Shown here piece after piece: positions 40,260 through 52,752 of a stretch of DNA of 64,000 bases. Both the position numbers and the translations under genes were made by a program. The notes under the pieces were generated by a model that did not search any database, was not told the origin of the DNA, and worked only from the letters and a program-made list of their open reading frames with translations. This DNA comes from Acytostelium subglobosum LB1. Taxonomy: Eukaryota > Evosea > Eumycetozoa > Acytosteliales > Acytosteliaceae. The DNA lies in assembly GCF_000787575.1 (NCBI RefSeq), contig NW_012236507.1, positions 130,253 to 194,252 on the forward strand. The letters run 5' to 3'. Every line of letters starts with the position of its first letter. The stretch's first letter is position 1.

Positions 40260-42451
40260 TTATTGAGTCTTGATCTTGTTGCTGCCACTGCTGCTGCTAC
40301 TGCTACTGCTGGTGATGACCAACTTCAATGTTAGGATATTAAGTGGTATGTATATCAAAGTTAGGAATGGTAGCCAGAGTGTGGAGTAGAGCTGGTATTG
40401 TCGAATGAGTGTGCCGATCAGTGTATAGACATTCTGGTTGAGGTACAGTCTCGCCAGAAGATATAAAACGATTGGTGGAGAGATGGCCAGTGTAACCAAC
40501 GCCTGGAAAATTCGCAATATCGGCCAAGAGGAGCGCATTGGGAGTATACATAGAGGGACGACGAGAATGGCTGCAATCGTCGAAAAGGAGAAGTTGAGCA
40601 GTGACATGGTGGTGATGAACAGTAACACTGGGAGGCATGTGAACACCTTGAAACTGGATCCGCCTCGGGGCGTGGTTGGGAGTGGTCCTGTTCCTGATTC
40701 CGTTGATGATAATGTTGATATTGATGACGGATAAAAATAGCTATCCAATCGAGGATAGACGAGCGTGAAGATTATAAGGTAGACGGTGGCGAATGAGACA
40801 AAGAGCACAGCGTCGCTGACCAGGCTATTGGAGTGTGTCGACAGGTCTTGGAGTAGGGAGAGTGTGGCGCGAGGGAACGTCAATGGAACCAAAAAGAAGA
40901 GAAGGCCAATTGTGAGTGTCACACCAACCATTGTGGCTGAGTACAATATATCGATTGGCGTGTCTGTCACTGTGATTGGCTGTTGTTGTTGTTGTTTTTG
41001 TTGTTGTGGTTGCTGCTGATCAACCAGATCAGCATTGGGTTGCTGTTGTCGTTGTTTGATCAGCTTCATCGAGGGAGGTTTGAATGTGGTGGACAAGGAG
41101 AAGAGGAGCAGGAGCACTAGGATGATCAACGGACCGACGATGGCACCGAGTGAGATCATGTACTCGCCAATCGACACGTATCTGAATGGTGAGGGCAACA
41201 GATAATAATAGAACGACTGATGCAGATGCTCCAGCAGGTTATTGAGACTGCGTATCGTTCCAATGACCATCACAGAGTTCTGATGGATGGTGTGGCGCTG
41301 CTGTTGTGTCGGCAGCGCAATGGTGACGGCGTCGATGTGATAGTCGTTGAACAGACCGTGGTCGCCCGTCGGCACGCCCATCGCCTGGTTGTACATGAAT
41401 GTGGCCAGAGTGGCCATGTCGGAGGGAAGATGACGGTTGATAGGCGATTCATTCAGAGCGAGCTGAACAGTGTCAGTGACGCGCTCCTTCGCTGCCATGC
41501 GAGCAATCGTGTTGATGAGGTCGAGGTTTGGCAGCTGGCCATTGGAGCCCTCCGCCAGGATATTGAATCGATTTGTACGATATGTTTCATTGATGTCAAT
41601 GTTGAGCGCTGCCTGGATCATGCCAGCGCGACGGAAATAGCTCTGAGCCGAGCGTGCGTCGTTCTCCCCACTCGAGTGATAGTCTGACAGCCAAGCCTTC
41701 ATTCCCAATCCGCCAAAGTGGCCATCAGTGATCACAATGATAATATCCTTTGCCATCCAAGTCCTAGCTCTCCTCTGCAAATTGGATGCCATCGCCAATA
41801 TCCATCCTACACCAGTAACATCGCCTTCCTGTAGTCTAATCGCTTTAACTTTATGAGGTCATTCGAATGAGTGAGTGAGTTGATACCAGGCACGCGCGGC
41901 ACTGACTACAACCTACCGTTAAACTTGGTCGTCAGAGCCAATGACTCGGTGCCATCTGACTTGGGCGCACGGATAACACTGTACAGGTTGTAACCCTTTT
42001 GTTCGCTAACATCACCATCGTCGTGGCCAGCGATGGAGAATACATGTGTATATGTCTCAAGTCCAATGTCTCGCAGTTGTTCTTCAATCCATTTGGAAGC
42101 CTCTACTCTACAATTCTCCACGCTATCCTTCTTATTGCACTTTGCTATATATTGATTCCATTGTTGTGAGTATCTAATGGCTGCATCTACATCAGATCTA
42201 TCAAACTCTACGTTTGCTGCACCCGGTAACAATGCATTCTCCGACATATAAGTCTTGTGTGACTGTGCCGGGAAGTATGATATTGATACGATGCCTCCAA
42301 AGTACATCACCAATCTGTTTGTTGAGTTGATTGAGCGATTGAGTGATTGGGAGTTGAGTGAGTTGAGTGATCAATCAATCACCTCTTCTGATGAGTCATA
42401 CCCTACAATCACAAGGAGTAACCTCGTCTTTTTGTTATTGATGTCAATCAT
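40260..42451 (-). CDS. gpaa1: GPI transamidase subunit GPAA1 (Gaa1)
   Basis: Three exons (42451-42402, 42314-41917, 41842-40260) join in frame to ~676 aa. The N-terminal hydrophobic anchor (RLLLVIVGLVMYFGGIVSIS) is followed by the Gaa1 signature HKTYMSENALLPGAANVEF, and the lumenal M28-peptidase-like domain (KDIIIVITDGHFGGLGMKAW; ARSAQSYFRRAGMIQAALNI; TDTVQLALNESPINRHLPSD; NDYHIDAVTIALP). Then come about six membrane helices with a Gln-rich cytosolic loop (QRQQQPNADLVDQQQPQQQK). It is part of the ER complex with PIG-K, PIG-S, PIG-T and PIG-U that attaches GPI anchors. The frame is open upstream of 42451 (RKQQKRLLGLEVDA), so the true start may lie in an additional 5' exon. Confidence 0.9.
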
Positions 42452-42670
42452 CGCATCAACTTCCAGCCCCAGTAATCGCTTCTGTTGCTTTCTAGTGTAT
42501 AAGTATATGTATAATATATAAATTATGATCAATTAATTTAACAAATGATGATGTGGGATTGAATAAAAGTGATCATCACTTTCTCTCACTTTTTCCATAA
42601 TTCACTGATTGGGCAAATCAACCAATCAATCAATCAATCACTGATTGATACATTTATATAATACGAATAT

Positions 42671-43792
42671 CTAGGATTGTCCAAGAATCTTTAGATTCTT
42701 CAATATTCGGTTATACTTTTGTACTGATTCTTGATCATCACCAAGCATATCCATTAGCCAAATGCAGAAGGAAAAGGCATAGAACTTGATCATTGCCTTT
42801 TGTTCCTCTGTGAATGCTCCACAGCGACCGTCGTCAACACTGTTATTACAATATCTCTCTTCAATAGCCTCGACGAATCGCCAGTCTCCATAACAATGTG
42901 ATAGTATTCTTCCAATGTCATAGAGTCCATCGCCTGCAAGACAGTCGGCAAAGTCAATGATGCCAACCACAGTTACCGACTGATTGTTGTCTTCTTCCTC
43001 CTTGGTCTTTACACGTATGTTTCCACTGCACATATCGGCATGTACAATGCATGGACGATCGAACTTCTTGAGATATTCTTTGACGCTCTCAAAGTATTTG
43101 GTGAGTGTGATGGCCGCCTCATCCTGGCTGCTCAGGCCATGCAGAGCCAGGTCAAAGAGCCCTCGAGACTGACAGCTCGCTATCTGATTGGGAATGTCCC
43201 TGTCAAAGAATGTCAACCAGTCTGGGAGTGCGCCTTGAAACTGCTCGTTGATGAGCTCGCCATAGCCTGTTGCGCTAGACGGACGCGGGACACAATGAAA
43301 CTGCCGCAGTATCTCTCCAACACGGTTGAATACACTCTTGATGGCATGCGTCGGCATGTCCAACGGAGTCGTGTATATATCTGACAGGTCGCAACTTTCG
43401 ATAAATGACTCGATCACATAGTTCTCTGTCTCTGCCAACAGTCGTGGCACTGGCAACATATGTTTGTTTAGCAATGAAAGCATTGCGGCTTGCATTCTAG
43501 CAGTATGCATTGCAGGGCCTTCAGAGCAATCTCTAGGCAATCTTAGTACTACTCTATCGTAGTCTGGTTCATTGGGAATGCCATATGATACGATATATAC
43601 ATCATTGTCATAACCCTTTGAACTATCTTTAATCGATATTCTTGTAGCATAATCAACATTATCACCATCATTGATTGCTACTTGTTTCCAAGGCTCTGTA
43701 GTCAAATGCTTTCTTATTATCCCAATGATACAATTAGATCGATCTGGTTCATTTGATGGAAGTCTAGTAGTTTGATTATTATTATTATTCAT
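42671..43792 (-). CDS. aminoglycoside-phosphotransferase (APH)-fold kinase
   Basis: Intronless, 373 aa, with a poly-Asn start. Kinase-like signatures: VVLRLPRDC (lysine-equivalent strand region), YVIESFIESCDL (hinge), the Brenner motif IVHADMCSGNIRV with catalytic Asp and Asn, and the metal-binding Asp in VVGIIDFADCLAGDGLYDIG. This is the APH/choline-kinase-like superfamily, which phosphorylates small molecules such as aminoglycosides, homoserine, hydroxylysine or methylthioribose; the true substrate cannot be read. Codon use is like its neighbours and shows no clear sign of recent transfer. No signal peptide, so cytosolic. Confidence 0.85.
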   Translation of the reverse strand: MNNNNNQTTRLPSNEPDRSNCIIGIIRKHLTTEPWKQVAINDGDNVDYATRISIKDSSKGYDNDVYIVSYGIPNEPDYDRVVLRLPRDCSEGPAMHTARMQAAMLSLLNKHMLPVPRLLAETENYVIESFIESCDLSDIYTTPLDMPTHAIKSVFNRVGEILRQFHCVPRPSSATGYGELINEQFQGALPDWLTFFDRDIPNQIASCQSRGLFDLALHGLSSQDEAAITLTKYFESVKEYLKKFDRPCIVHADMCSGNIRVKTKEEEDNNQSVTVVGIIDFADCLAGDGLYDIGRILSHCYGDWRFVEAIEERYCNNSVDDGRCGAFTEEQKAMIKFYAFSFCIWLMDMLGDDQESVQKYNRILKNLKILGQS

Positions 43793-44557
43793 TGTATATT
43801 ATCACTTGTTAATATTGTGAATGATTCAGTCTCGAAGAGAATGGTGAATCATGATTAAATAATGTAAACGAGTGAAGCCTATTACTTGGTTGGCTCAACA
43901 TGAGAGCTGCAATTTCTCTGTCTTGTGGTTTTGGGAAGTTCATTCTTTTGAATCCTCTCCTCCCCATTCACCTCATTATTCACAATTAATTAATTAATAG
44001 TGTGTGGTGCACGTTCAGATTGTTCGAGATTAGATCTTGTTCTTGTCATTTGACGACATCATTTGCTAGCAAATCTGTGTTGATTATGTACGATCACATA
44101 TTCTTTTAACCGGTTACAATAATAAATAGTCTGTCCTCAGGATTTTAAAAAAATTTTAAAATTAATGATCGTATTTTTAGAGACATCCATGGGACATATC
44201 CAAACTTTTTAAATGTGGTAGGTTGCAATCTACAGATTTGGGTGTGAGTTTGTAGACTGACCAGTCGCGTGACCTCGAACCATTTTGTGGGGACCTGATC
44301 ATTAAATTCCAAATGTGTGGACACGGGACGTCCGTGTTCTACAGCATCATGTCTCAAAGTTACAGTGAGACAGCCACTGGAACTAGAACGACTATTTATA
44401 AGCGAGAGGGAAAGTATGGATGTTCTATCAAATCAACCAAGGTATTATTCCCTAGTACAGCTACTCCTTCATATGATACATACATATATATATATAGTTA
44501 TTATAACATATAATTAATTATTATTATTATTACTATTAAAATTATTTTTATTATTAA
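43793..44557. promoter_or_regulatory. divergent spacer
   Basis: About 765 bp between the APH-fold gene and the isoprenoid-synthase-like gene. AT-rich blocks occur at 43985-44000, 44140-44175 and 44480-44555. An interrupted inverted repeat ACACGGG-ACG-TCCGTGT lies near 44331. A ~66-codon frame at 44313-44513 lacks any recognisable domain. Confidence 0.45.
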
Positions 44558-46247
44558 ATGCCAGTTGAAATAACAACAAAGACATCATCACAGCCACAAC
44601 CATCACTCCTCAATCTGTACAGATTGTGGCAGAGTATTTGGTTGTCTAGGCCAGATGTCATAACAAACTACACCTACACCAACTCACAAACAAAGAATGA
44701 TAATATAATGAGTGTGGAGGAGTTGTCCAAACAGCTCAGACAAGATACCCCACATAATCTACAGATGCTTGATCATAAACATTGGGAGAATGTTGTTGAC
44801 TCACTTTGTCATCACCTTCAAACTGGTCAACTGTCTATAGGCCCATCCGCTCCAACTTGCCCCGACACTGATCTTGTAGGTCCATACAATCCCCGCACTG
44901 GCAAGTGCACGTGCAAGTGGGACTCCATCCCCAACGACCCCAGTATCTCGGATATTCAGGTCCACTCAGGATGCACTGCCATCAAGAAAGTTCTCGACTC
45001 ACTCGAGTCGGTGGCCTCAAGAGATAATGAATGGCTAACAGACATCTTCACAGTTGACGACCTTCGTGTGGCCGTTGATGAGGTGTTACTCTCCAATACA
45101 GACATCCAGCCAGCACCCACTACATGCCAGGGTGCCATCACCAACACTGTCGCTCTACCAATCGAGGCCCCCAATTGCAAATGTTGACCCACAGAACGAC
45201 ACCAACATATCAATTTACAATGAGTTGTACCCTACAGCCGAACAGATCAAGATGTTTGCCGATGCCAAGTACTTCCATTCCATCGCTTGTTGTGCAAGTC
45301 AGTGTGATGATGGCCTTGCACGGGCAATTGCCTACTGTGGCAATGACATTCTGATGGCTGACTACTGTGAGGCCGCCGACGACAAGACCCTGGCACTCTG
45401 CCAGAGATTGAGTGGCGCCTCAATGGCCTTCCTCAAACTTTGCAACCTAGCTGGTATCGTCTCGGACTGGCAACTGGGCAACATGGCTGCTGGTATAGTC
45501 CTCTTCCGTGTACTTGGATAATACCGCGATCACTCACGCTCCACAATGCCAGAGGGAATATATGGCAGCCGAATGACAGGAATCACCGTCCAGAGATACG
45601 TTGATATTGGAATATTCAATGGTGTAATCTCAGCCTCACTATCATCCGGTGGAGAGCAGATCACCCGTGATCAGTTCCGTGCGCTGTCCGAGTCGACGAC
45701 TTTGATCAACGACCTGATCGACCTACGCAGTGACACCATGCGCAAGACCCGTGAGAACCCAGTACTACGTGGCGCGCGCGGCAATCTCTGCACCTACCTT
45801 GACAACATGATCAGTCGTAGTGTCCTTGTCGTTGCCAAGACCATTGCCGACAGTCGAGTTTGTGCACTGGTGATCATGGCACATTGCAACTGGGTCCTGA
45901 TGGCCTCGCACCACAAGTTGCATGAGTTGGCCATGCAGACCAAGGAGGTTACACTCTACCCCACATGCACATACAAGTCACTGGTCAATCATAATGAGTA
46001 CGAGCAGTTGCTGGTGGCCCTGAAGCCTTATGGTACTCTTGGCAAGAAGGTCGGCCCATGTCTGACCAAGACTCGTAAGGAGTTGGACATGCTCTACCAC
46101 ACTCAAAGAACTGATCCAAAGACCCATATGGCTTGGATAGCAGATGCAACAAGAATAATTCTCGACCCAATCAATATGAGAAAGTGGATTGATGTGGTTC
46201 ATTACAAGTGGGAGGGTAACACTGGAGATGTTGACTATTGTCCGTAA
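44558..46247 (+). pseudogene. isoprenoid/terpenoid-synthase-like gene with broken frame
   Basis: Three protein-like segments follow one another: 44558-45187 (209 aa), a segment from ~45170 to the TAA at 45519-45521, and 45522-46247 in the same frame as the second. The first and second differ by +1 at the C5 run 45168-45172; with four C they would read LPIEAPIANVDPQNDTNIS. The TAA falls between VLFRVLG and YRDHSRSTMPEGIY. Uninterrupted length would be ~563 aa. The last segment (YGSRMTGITVQRYVDIGIFN; TTLINDLIDLRSDTMRKTRE) has the helix pattern and NDxxD-type motif of terpenoid-synthase-fold proteins, including dictyostelid and fungal ones; the usual Asp-rich DDxxD motif is not obvious. No GT-AG introns explain either break. 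Family call tentative. Confidence 0.45.
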
Positions 46248-46872
46248 TGTTTTAAAAGCGACAATCATTATTAAATTGACCCTCTATCATTGATATCAAC
46301 ATTATAAATAATAAATTACAATCGTTCAACTTAGTGGCCCACGACCTCTACCTCAATAGTTGGCTAATTATCCAAAACGATTCAACAACTATTGGTAATA
46401 TAAAAGTGACAAATAATTGATTGATTGATTGATTTAAATCTATATATATATTTTTGATAATTGCCAACAATTCGAAATAATTATTTCTCCAATAAGAAAT
46501 TTACATTTCTTTGTAAATAAGGATAATCCAGATAATATTAAACTCTCGTCCCATATTACAATATATTCCAAATTGTAAGATCAACACAACACTCAAACAA
46601 AATCCGGAATGATTTGATTCCAAACAACCTTTGATCAAATTGAATTATAATTATTAATTACAATGTGACAGACAGAGATAAGCAAAGATATTAAATTAAC
46701 TGTTAAGTTAATAACATCAATGTGGTGATCATTCCAAAAAAAAAGAATTGAGACAAGGACAAGATTGACCAACTTCTTCTTGGGATTTTTGAAAGAATGA
46801 GTGGATCACAACCTTAGATTTGATCAGGGCACTAACATTCATTCATTATAAATTAATGTAACTTTCAAATAT
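46248..46872. promoter_or_regulatory. AT-rich spacer
   Basis: About 625 bp, strongly AT-rich, with TGAT repeats (46414-46430) and TATATATATT (46440-46450). No gene or RNA seen. Confidence 0.5.
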
Positions 46873-47520
46873 ATGTTTAAACAGATAACAACACAAAGAT
46901 ACATACATACTACAATATACAATACATTTAATACACCTAAAGTACAAAGAATGACAAAGGATATTATAAACTTTTACAGAGAGAGAGATGATTATGGATG
47001 CTTCAGTAACTTCTCACATCACGTAGTCAACTACAATGGTGATGATTGGCTGACCAGCGAGCATTACTTCCAAGCAATGAAGTTTGAGAAAACACCATTG
47101 TACAATCAGATTAGAGACGCAGAGTCTGCCGCAGTCGCCAAGAAGCTGGGTGGCTCTAGAGAATACCCACTGCGACCAGACTGGGAGAGAATCAAAGACC
47201 GCGTCATGTATGACATTGTTCTGGCCAAGTTCAAACAACATCTAGACATCAAAAAGGTTTTGCTGGGAACTGGAGACGCCAAGATTGTAGAGCATACTAG
47301 AAATGATAGTTACTGGGGCGATGGTGGAGATGGAAGGTAAGTAATAATGTAGTTGGTTGGTACGTTGATTGGAATACTAACATATTGTTGTATGATTGAA
47401 TGATTGAATAGTGGAAGGAATCAACTTGGTCTTACTCTAATGGAAGTTAGAACTCACCTCCGCGCTGAACAACAACAACAACAAGAACAACAGCAACAAC
47501 AACAACCAGATAATAATTAA
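46873..47520 (+). CDS. NADAR-domain protein (YbiA-like N-glycosidase family)
   Basis: Two exons (46873-47336, 47412-47520) give 190 aa from the first ATG or 164 aa from ATG 46951. The domain is clear: INFYRERDDYGCFSNFSHHV, the conserved WLTSEHYFQAMKF helix, RDAESAAVAKKLGGSREYPL, DRVMYDIVLAKFKQHLDIKK, LLGTGDAKIVEHTRNDSYWG. In bacteria and plants NADAR enzymes cleave N-glycosidic bonds of riboflavin-pathway intermediates, and some reverse ADP-ribosylated guanine; both roles are possible here. The upstream extension (MFKQITTQRYIHTTIYNTF) is basic and hydroxylated, like a mitochondrial presequence, so two starts may give two locations. The C-terminus is a Gln tract ending QPDNN, added by exon 2. 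Confidence 0.88.
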
Positions 47521-47909
47521 ACTTCTTATCTCTAGTAGTCCTGTGTTTGAGATGGTGGAGAGGCCTCGAGGCCAACTCCTTATCCTTGGGCAAAGGATTT
47601 ATTATGTCAACTATAACAACAACAACGACATGACAATCCACGTTCCTCCACGTCTTTGATTGAGACGACATGGATGTCATCCACAACACTCTGAAGGATT
47701 GGATAGTTTGAAAGACATTTCCAAAGGTGTAGCTAGCTCACCATAATCAGTGAGCGCTCTTAATGATGGAGAATGAATGTGATCGATCAATCCATCCAGT
47801 CTCCTTCCTCTTTCTCCTCTTGCTGTTTTTGGAGTGAGCCTAGGCTGCGAAGCCATGCTCACTCATAGATGTGCGGCGTCCATCCACGATAGAGATTGAG
47901 AGGTTATTC
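47521..47909. other. convergent 3' spacer (NADAR / WDR5)
   Basis: About 390 bp between convergent genes; a small AACAACAACAACGAC repeat near 47610. Nothing else seen. Confidence 0.5.
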
Positions 47910-49400
<1,491 letters not shown>

Positions 49401-50025
49401 ATGTCGGAAAGTTTACCAGCAGACTTGGAGAGCGATATTGGAGAGTTTGAAGGATTGCTAGACAAGATTGAGAATCAACTAGAGCCATATTTCAAGCATT
49501 CGTTAAAGGACCATCAGGATGAATTATCACCTCTACAAGCAGCTCAACTAGATATCTCTGTTGCCTATGCACTCAACTCATTGTTCTATAGTATGTGTCC
49601 ATGCTAACATTCATTGATATTGGACATTGGCCCTGCATCCTTACTAACTAATCACAAATATTACCTCAGTGTACTTACAGACTCAAGGTGTGTCACCGCA
49701 TGGACATCAGGTCAAAGGCGAGCTGGACAGGATCAAACATTATATCGTCAAGCTGCAAGGAATGAACACACAACAAGAGATTGATAAACGTATGATTATG
49801 ACTGAGTCGGATAGGTGGATAAAAATGATGGCCATGGCTTGATGTGGGATGGATACTGACTTATACTAATTATACAACCAATCAAATGTAGCCAAGATGA
49901 CTGTAGACACAGAAGCAAGCAAAAGAATGATAAACCACTCATTGAACGCCAATCAACCATCAAACAGTATGATAAATACATTGAATGACACTCAGATATC
50001 GAGTCCAGCTATACTAACTCAATAA
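49401..50025 (+). CDS. c1d: C1D/Rrp47-like nuclear exosome cofactor
   Basis: Three exons (49401-49590, 49670-49789, 49892-50025) give 147 aa (human C1D 141). The Sas10/C1D domain is recognisable: DIGEFEGLLDKIENQLEPYF, LSPLQAAQLDISVAYALNSL, and FYMYLQTQGVSPHGHQVKGE, with the basic helix LDRIKHYIVKLQGMNT. Lrp1/Rrp47 binds Rrp6 and helps process 3' ends of rRNA and sn/snoRNA. The C-terminus is short and Asn/Ser-rich, lacking the Lys-rich tail of yeast Rrp47. All introns are in phase. Confidence 0.9.
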
Positions 50026-51058
50026 CAATCACTTTCACAATATGACAGAGGAGAAGGAACAGAAGAAGAGAAAGAAATAAATAGATATATTATGTACAAA
50101 ATATCGATTATATCAATCAACCAAACAGGCCTGTCACATACTCCAAACATGTACATGTTTGGTTGTCAATATATGCACTCACATTCATCCCGACCCCGTG
50201 TCTGTCTTGGTCCGACGACTCTAGACATCCATTACATTTCCTCATTGTTTCCAGCAGCCAACAACAACATTCAATTATTGGTAATGAATGGTTACGATAC
50301 TGACATGGACATTTCAAAGATTGCCTTGCCAACAATGATTCACCACGAAGTTATATTGCTGACAAGTTTGGTTGGCAGGCGGAAGGACCTGTCAATATCC
50401 GTCCAACAGGAGGAATGATTGGTAGTGACCAGTAGTTTCATTCAGTTCTTCGTCAATCGATGCGTCGTCGATGTCGTCAACGACTCTATTGCTCGATGTG
50501 GATGTGTGGTTGCACCATTAGTAAGTGCAAAGGTCACCCCACAGAAACAACTTTGAAATTGATGTGTGATGGATATTTGATCGGATTTATTTCGTGTTTT
50601 ACATCTTTCATCACGACTTTAAATCTTTTTTTGACGTGTGAGTGTGTCAGATGTCCAAGCTACACACTCATGGGACCTGTCTGTCTATTTGCCTGCCCAT
50701 CTTCTTACTCTACCTGATTAATTTCTGATTCGATGTACACATCATCAGTCAGGTCAGTCCTTTCATGTTTGTCTGTCAAACTGTTTGGATCGTGGTTGGA
50801 TTCCTGTCCTAAAAATATCCGAAATAATATATTATTGATTTAGTTTCTGTTTATGTTTAGATTAATGTGTTCATTTTGGTGGATCATGAGGTGGAGTGAT
50901 GATGATGAATTATGATGACTTACCTACCAATATAAATTGCACTCCGGAGTCATCCAATCATTCCATCATCACAAATCAAAGTGTTAATATAACAATCAAT
51001 CAATCAAACAACCACCTAGTATTTTAATTTACTACTCCCCTCCAATATATAATCAATA
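50026..51058. other. 1-kb spacer with 20-bp palindrome
   Basis: No supported gene; several ~80-110 codon frames on both strands have no domain. A perfect 20-bp palindrome lies at 50143-50162. AT-rich promoter of the next gene 50980-51055. Confidence 0.5.
50143..50162. repeat. 20-bp perfect palindrome CCAAACATGTACATGTTTGG
   Basis: Spacer-free perfect palindrome about 120 bp past the C1D stop. Confidence 0.85.
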
Positions 51059-51966
51059 ATGCCACTTCCATTGACCATCAGAAAGAGCCTCAGAGGTAAG
51101 TTTTGGAATAATAATCCAACAATGACATGTCCAACCTTACTGATCAATCAAATATAATATTAGACAATGAGGAGCACTTGACCCAAGCCGTCGAGAACTT
51201 GAAGGCCACCACAGGACAGGACTGGACCTTTGAGTTTGACTTTGAGACCATCTACGAGAAGTTGGCCAAGGACTGCGACTACCCAAGAAACAACGCCGGT
51301 GACTTCTTCTACAAGACCATCGCCCTCAACGTTGCCGACTGCATCAAGTCGACCTGTGCCAAGGACGAGATTGCCAAGGAGGCTCTGATTGAGGCCAACT
51401 CCAACAACAAGGTCATCGTCCGTGTCAACGAGGAGAAGAAGAACGTGCCATACTGGAAGTACATCTTTGAGAACAACTCCCTCGTCCTGTTGTTCAACCC
51501 AAGCGTTGCCAACACTAGCGACATCTCCTACTTTGACCTTGCCGCCATCATCCCATCCCCAGGCGTCATGTCATTGAAGGCTCGCATGGACATTCGTGAG
51601 AACACCGAGGCCATCAACGAGGAGTTGGAGAAGATCAAGGCCGTCACCAAGCGTGACTGGACCTACGACGAGGCTTCCCTCGAGCAGTGCTACGCCACCT
51701 TTGGCGACTACCAGGAGCGCATTGGTTCCATCCTCAAGGACATCATTACCAACGTCTCCTACAACATTTGCAACCGTTGCAAGGACGAGATGATCCTCGA
51801 GGCCTTTGACGAGGTCACCCAGAACTCCAAGATCGTTCTCCGTGTCGTTCCAAAGCAGAGCGAGTACTGGGTCTGGTCTTTCGAGTCTGGCAACGTCGTC
51901 GTCTCCTTCAAGTCCATCTGCAACGTCGGTGACATCAGCTACTTGGACTTTGAGAAGTTGTTGTAA
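51059..51966 (+). CDS. unrecognised cytosolic-type protein made of two tandem ~125-aa repeats
   Basis: Two exons (51059-51095 encoding MPLPLTIRKSLR; 51164-51966), 279 aa. A rival unspliced start at ATG 51127 (MSNLTDQSNIILDNEEH) is also in frame and gives the same length, so the 5' end is uncertain. The body is an internal duplication: ATTGQDWTFEFDFETIYEKL with AVTKRDWTYDEASLEQCYAT; NVADCIKSTCAKDEIAKEAL with NVSYNICNRCKDEMILEAFD; NKVIVRVNEEKKNVPYWKYI with SKIVLRVVPKQSEYWVWSFE; SDISYFDLAAI with GDISYLDFEKL. Each unit has an alpha-rich half, a CxxxCxKDE-like motif and a beta-rich half. No signal peptide or membrane helix. Codon use is strongly C-ending, so expression is probably high. Family not recognised. 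Confidence 0.75.
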
Positions 51967-52752
51967 ATTATCATCACAGTCTTGCTTCGTCCGTCAACCC
52001 AATATCATCAATCACACATGTCATCATTAATTGATTGATCGATTGAGTTGACTAACTTGTTTGATAAATAGATCAATACACTAATAAACATAATGATGTT
52101 GATCGACATAATATAGCAAAGAGTACTTAATTGACATGACAGATTCAGATGGCAAGGGCAAGGGCAAGGGTTAGGGTAAGGTAAGGGTTAGTTCATTATT
52201 CAGATGGACTTGTGCTTGAAGTGAACAAGAAGATGGGTGGTGGATCTGGATTAGTTTGAAAAGAAAACAGGGTGTAGTGTGCATTCATGAGGGGGTTGTG
52301 TTCAAATGATCTGAGCTCAAAATATTGGGGTAGTGCTTTTGGTAAGACGTTTGCAAAAACCAAAGCAAAACAGTGTTGAGGTAATAGTGTGGGTTGGTGG
52401 TAGATGGCAGTCGACTGAGTTAGTGTGTGTGTGTATGTGCCCACTATTGTGAGAATAACAAATAATAGACAGGCTCTAGCCACTTTGGTCTACTCAACAC
52501 AAAGGATCTCTCAATCTCTATTCTCTCTCTCTCACTCCCACCCATTCATTCATTCATTTATTCATCCATTCCCATTCAAACCTAGCACTTTAACATCTTC
52601 TTACTTATTCAATATTCAAAGATTGTTGTTTAGTCGTTCGCGTGACAACATTAATTTAGAAATCAGATAGACAGACATATACAGACACACATACTCAATC
52701 AATCAATCAATCAATCAACCAACACATTATAACAAGGAATCAAATATACATA
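51967..52752. other. spacer with G-rich telomere-like tract
   Basis: About 785 bp. G-rich tract at 52151-52190; a TG microsatellite (52421-52440); CTCTCT and TTCATTCATT repeats (52520-52575); CAATCAAT repeat before the next ATG. No gene seen. Confidence 0.5.
52151..52190 (+). repeat. G-rich tract, five GGG runs, GGGCAA then GGGTTAG-like
   Basis: GGGCAA repeated, then GGGTTAGGGTAAGG and GGGTTAG. Quadruplex-prone and partly telomere-like, but only a few units long. Confidence 0.7.

Noticed and set aside
44313-44517. Overlapping ~66-codon plus-strand frames
   Set aside because: Two overlapping frames of equal length, neither protein-like; AT-rich spacer.
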